From DATFDN01 sp049591635 (GTDB lineage Bacteria > Pseudomonadota > Alphaproteobacteria > Acetobacterales > Acetobacteraceae), in the NCBI GenBank assembly GCA_049591635.1, contig JBAWFF010000509.1, positions 1-7,474 of the forward strand: a DNA stretch of 7,474 bases, read 5' to 3'. This document shows positions 4,761 to 7,474 of the stretch, piece by piece (position 1 is the first letter of the stretch; every line of letters begins with the position of its first letter). The notes beneath the pieces were generated by a model, which did not search any database, had not been told where the DNA came from, and was given only the letters and a program-made list of their open reading frames with translations. The position numbers and the translations under genes were made by a program.

Positions 4761-6062
4761 TTACGACCGTGACTGGTTGTAATCGGTCAGCCGCAGTTCG
4801 ATCCGCCGGTTCTTCGCGTAGCCCGATGGCGTGTCCGACGCGTCCAACGGATGGTTGTCGCCGAAACCGGTCGCCGACAGATGGTCCGCCGGCACGCCAT
4901 TGGCGATCAGCAGGTTCACCACGCTGATCGCCCGCGCCGCCGACAAGTCCCAGTTGGAGGCGAACTTGCCGCTGGTGATCGGCTGGCTGTCGGCGTAGCC
5001 GTCGACGTCGAGCACCCAGGAGATGCCGGGCGGGATCTTGTCGGCGATGTGTTTCACTGTCTGGGCGATCTTGCTCATATGCACGACGCCGTCAGCCGAC
5101 AGATCGGCACTGTTGAGCGCGAACAGGACGTCGCTCTGCATGATGAAGCGATCGCCGACCACCTGGATACCGGGCTCATCGGCCAGCACCTTGCGCAAGG
5201 TGCCGAAGAAATCGCTGCGATACTGCTGCAATTCTTGCACCTTGGCCGCCAGCGCAACATTGAGCTGCTGGCCGAGATTGGCGATCTTCACGTCCTTTTC
5301 TTGGCCGCTGCTTTTCTCGATGTCGAGCGCCTTCGCCACCGCGCCGAGCTGCGCCTTCAACTGGTCGACCTGCTGGTTCAGCAGCACGATCTGCGCTTTG
5401 GCGCTGTCGCCCAGTTTCTGCTCGCCCGCGAGCTGCGTGGCGACCGCCAGGCGGCGATCCTTCTCGGTCATCGCGCGCGCCGCCGCGTTCTGCGCTTGCA
5501 GCTCCAGCTGATCGCGCAGCGCGCTTAACGCCCGCACCTGCTCGTCGAGCTTGGCGACGTCGCTCACCTTCGCCTCGATGGTGGCGCGATCGGCCTGCAC
5601 GGTGCGGTCGAGTTCCTTCGCCGCGCGCTGCATGTCCGCCAGCCGCTGTTGCGCGTCGGCGAGCTTGGTGCCGAGGTCGGTCGCCCGCGCGCCGCTCGCC
5701 TCAGCGGTCTGCTGGGCCGCTCCGAGCTGGGTCGTCAGGCCGGTGATCCGTGTGGTCAGGGCCTGGCGGTTGTTCTCGGACGTCGCCAGCGCGCTGGTGA
5801 GCTGCGCGACGGTGCCGGCCAGCGACGTCGCGTGCGTCTTTTCGAGCGACAGCATCTTGCCCACCTCGGCGAGCTTCTGGCTGACGCTGTCCAGCTCCTT
5901 GCTGCGTCCGGTCAGCGCGAACGACAGGAATCCCTGCGCGAGAACGAAGACCAGCAGCACGAAGATGATGACCATCAGCAGCGTGGAGAGCGCGTCCACG
6001 TAGCCGGGCCACGCCATCATCCCGGGCGCGCCGGAGGCGTTGCGGCGCGAGTTGAGCGCCAT
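4761..6062 (-). CDS. MotB/OmpA-type motor protein with long coiled coil and peptidoglycan-binding domain
   Basis: The 433-aa protein has one N-terminal membrane helix (about 22-42, VDALSTLLMVIIFVLLVFVL). Asp23 stands at its start in the position of the ion-carrying Asp of MotB (and of TolR/ExbD). Residues about 54-282 are almost entirely predicted coiled coil, rich in Ala, Gln, Leu and Lys. An OmpA-like domain occupies about 300-427, with DGYADSQPI (Asp358), SNWDLSAARAISVVNLL (Arg377) and YAKNRRIEL; the Asp and Arg correspond to residues that bind peptidoglycan in this family. Flagellar MotB has no such long coiled coil. The start follows directly on the stop of the upstream channel gene (TAGATG), with GAGGAG at 6072-6077 nine nt before the ATG. 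It is best read as the ion-coupling and wall-anchoring half of a non-flagellar motor; the cargo or task is unknown. Confidence 0.85.
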   Translation of the reverse strand: MALNSRRNASGAPGMMAWPGYVDALSTLLMVIIFVLLVFVLAQGFLSFALTGRSKELDSVSQKLAEVGKMLSLEKTHATSLAGTVAQLTSALATSENNRQALTTRITGLTTQLGAAQQTAEASGARATDLGTKLADAQQRLADMQRAAKELDRTVQADRATIEAKVSDVAKLDEQVRALSALRDQLELQAQNAAARAMTEKDRRLAVATQLAGEQKLGDSAKAQIVLLNQQVDQLKAQLGAVAKALDIEKSSGQEKDVKIANLGQQLNVALAAKVQELQQYRSDFFGTLRKVLADEPGIQVVGDRFIMQSDVLFALNSADLSADGVVHMSKIAQTVKHIADKIPPGISWVLDVDGYADSQPITSGKFASNWDLSAARAISVVNLLIANGVPADHLSATGFGDNHPLDASDTPSGYAKNRRIELRLTDYNQSRS

Positions 6063-7211
6063 CTAGCCGCGCTCCTCGGAGAGCGCGGCGATGGTGCGGG
6101 TCAGCACCCGCAGGTCGCTGCGCAGCTCCGCGGTGCTCTGCGCGCGGCCTTGTTCGCTCTCCGCCAGCAGGCGTTGCAGATGGAGGTCGATGTTTCGCAG
6201 GTGCGCGCGCGAGACCTCGTCCATGCCGGCATCGCCACGCAGGTCGGTGAGGCGCTGGAACGCCGGCCCTAGCGCCGCCTGCGTCTCGCCGATCCGCAGC
6301 ATCAATTGCTGGCTCGCGCGCATGGTGTCGGTCAATGCCGCCATCCGTTCGGTCAGGGTCTGGATCACCTGGCCCGCCTGCGCGCTTCTGTCCTCGCCGC
6401 GGGTCAGGATGTGCTGCAACCCCTCCATGTTCTCGGCGGTCTGCTCCAGCAGCGCTTGCACGTAGACCGGGACCGAGCCTTCGCCCTCCGACAGCACGCC
6501 CGACGACAGCCGGGTGAGGCCGGCGAGCCATTCCTCCAATTCGTTGAAGAACCGGTTCTGCGCCTGCGCGGCGGTGAGGTCGAGGAAGCCGAGCACGAGG
6601 GCGGAGGACAAGCCGAACATGCTGGCCGAGAAGGCGATCCCCATGCCGTTGAGCGGCAGCGCGAGGCCGGATTTGAGCTGCTCGAACAACTGCGCGATGT
6701 CGCTCGATCCGATCGTCATGTTCTGGATCACCGACGAGACCGCGCCGATCGTGCGCAGCAAGCCCCAGAACGTGCCGAGCAGGCCGAGGAAGATCAGCAG
6801 ACCGGTCATGTAGCGCGCCAGCTCCCGGCTCTCGTCGAGGCGCGAGGCGATGGAATCGAGCAGGCTGCGGGTCGCCATCGTGGACAAGGTGACGCGCGCC
6901 TGCCCGCCGCGCGAATTGTCGCGGGTGGCCAGCATCGAGGCCATCGGCGCGAGCAGCCGGGGCGCGGGGATGACGGTCGCGCGCTTGCGCGGACTCTGGT
7001 ACGCCTCGACCCAGGCGACCTCGGGTCCGAGACGAAGCACTTGGCGCAGCGTCCAGACGATGCCGACCACCAGCAGGAACAGGATCACCCCGTTCAGGTC
7101 GGGATTGGCGAAAAAGATGTTCCGTAGGGTGGGCCCAAGCCAGACGGCGATCCCGACGACGGCGACCAGGAACACCAGCATTCGGATCAGGTATTGCGTC
7201 GGGCGGGTCAT
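6063..7211 (-). CDS. MotA/TolQ/ExbB-family proton-channel protein with long cytoplasmic tail
   Basis: The 382-aa membrane protein shows four hydrophobic helices at about 11-26, 41-58, 134-156 and 186-210. The third carries GLLIFLGLLGTFWGLLRTIG, the hallmark of the MotA/TolQ/ExbB superfamily, whose pentamers surround a dimer of a MotB/TolR/ExbD partner and rotate with ion flow. Between helices 2 and 3 lies a loop of about 75 residues, and after helix 4 a helical tail of about 170 residues, presumably cytoplasmic. This is more like ZorA-type proteins than like TolQ or ExbB. It overlaps the upstream gene by 4 bp (ATGA at 7208-7211) and abuts the downstream MotB-like gene, strong grounds for one operon and one complex. 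The sequence does not look like the standard flagellar MotA. Confidence 0.85.
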   Translation of the reverse strand: MTRPTQYLIRMLVFLVAVVGIAVWLGPTLRNIFFANPDLNGVILFLLVVGIVWTLRQVLRLGPEVAWVEAYQSPRKRATVIPAPRLLAPMASMLATRDNSRGGQARVTLSTMATRSLLDSIASRLDESRELARYMTGLLIFLGLLGTFWGLLRTIGAVSSVIQNMTIGSSDIAQLFEQLKSGLALPLNGMGIAFSASMFGLSSALVLGFLDLTAAQAQNRFFNELEEWLAGLTRLSSGVLSEGEGSVPVYVQALLEQTAENMEGLQHILTRGEDRSAQAGQVIQTLTERMAALTDTMRASQQLMLRIGETQAALGPAFQRLTDLRGDAGMDEVSRAHLRNIDLHLQRLLAESEQGRAQSTAELRSDLRVLTRTIAALSEERG

Positions 7212-7474
7212 TGTTGGCTCGCCTGTTTGGTGTCGGACGGCTTGGCTGGGGCGCCGTTCACGCCCATCACGGTGACCACCGCCCGATCGGCGTCCGCAGC
7301 CTGATCCGGATGCGGGGCGCCAAGGGCGCGGACGTAGATGCTGGCCGCCGGCACGCCCGCCCCAACCAGCACGGTGCGGATCGCGAGCGCGCGGGCGAGC
7401 GACAGGCGGCGCGCCGTGGAGGCGTCGCCGGCGGGCGCCGCCGCATAGGCCGCCACCTCGAAACTCGTGTTATC
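7208..7474 (-). CDS. OmpA-like protein, C-terminal end; 5' part outside window
   Basis: The frame is open from the window edge at 7474 to the stop at 7208 (88 residues seen). The visible part, FEVAAYAAAPAGDASTARR, then SLARALAIRTVLVGAGVPAA and IYVRALGA, matches the second half of an OmpA-like fold: the strand leading to the 'G.(A/T)D' loop, the LS..RA helix, the '(A)GV....I...(G)' turn and a final strand DRAVVTVMG. The protein ends in a short polar tail. It is the first gene of the three-gene motor operon seen here and would supply a second cell-wall-binding protein. A GTG at 7456 is internal and not the true start. The N-terminus, and so any signal peptide or membrane helix, cannot be seen. 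Confidence 0.65.
   Translation of the reverse strand, partial: DNTSFEVAAYAAAPAGDASTARRLSLARALAIRTVLVGAGVPAASIYVRALGAPHPDQAADADRAVVTVMGVNGAPAKPSDTKQASQQ

Noticed and set aside
4851..5528. Open frame of 225 codons on the + strand inside the MotB-like gene
   Set aside because: It is opposite a protein with clear membrane, coiled-coil and OmpA features; its His/Arg/Leu-rich translation is typical of a shadow.
6306..7127. Open frame of 273 codons on the + strand inside the channel gene
   Set aside because: It is opposite a convincing four-helix channel protein and has no domain of its own.
4761..7211. Zorya defence system (zorAB)
   Set aside because: The architecture is similar, but no zorC, zorD or zorE partner is visible and the MotB-like protein has a coiled coil and a second OmpA-like neighbour. 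Only the resemblance is claimed.
4761..7211. Ordinary flagellar stator motA/motB
   Set aside because: The channel protein has a long C-terminal tail and lacks a MotA-like overall pattern, and the partner has about 230 extra coiled-coil residues.

Overview
The window reads as a flagellated, high-GC alphaproteobacterium. Acetobacteraceae or another Rhodospirillales family is my best guess, from the flgF-flgG-flgA-flgH order, the style of the proteins and the base composition; no marker gene fixes the taxon. Nearly the whole window is coding, and no RNA gene or CRISPR array was seen.

Region 1 (1-4043, + strand) is a flagellar rod and ring operon. It holds the 3' part of flgF (proximal rod), then flgG (distal rod), flgA (periplasmic P-ring chaperone), flgH (L-ring lipoprotein) and a glycine-zipper outer-membrane lipoprotein with a proline-rich tail. 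Genes are packed tightly: 3 bp between flgF and flgG, a 4-bp overlap flgA/flgH, about 20 bp before the lipoprotein. flgI does not follow flgH here. The one loose joint is between flgG and flgA. There a 251-bp block of nested palindromic repeats (1410-1660) ends exactly against the likely flgA start codon. It looks like an 80-bp palindrome interrupted by a 167-bp element that has 19-bp terminal inverted repeats and a GAAT target duplication, and that element itself carries a third palindrome.

Region 2 (4044-4740, + strand) is a type II toxin-antitoxin pair, vapB (AbrB-type antitoxin) and vapC (PIN-domain RNase), with an AT-rich operator/promoter stretch. It has lower GC than its surroundings and looks like an acquired islet.

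Region 3 (4761-7474, - strand, converging on vapC) is a three-gene operon read right to left: the C-terminal end of an OmpA-like protein (cut by the window edge), a four-helix MotA/TolQ/ExbB-type channel protein with a long cytoplasmic tail, and a MotB/OmpA-type protein with one N-terminal membrane helix bearing an Asp, about 230 residues of coiled coil and a peptidoglycan-binding domain. The genes overlap or abut, so they probably form one complex. This would be an ion-driven, cell-wall-anchored motor of unknown task, distinct from the normal flagellar stator and resembling in plan the ZorA/ZorB pair of Zorya defence, but without visible Zorya effectors.

The points most worth a second look are the nested repeat at the flgA start and the uncharacterised motor operon.
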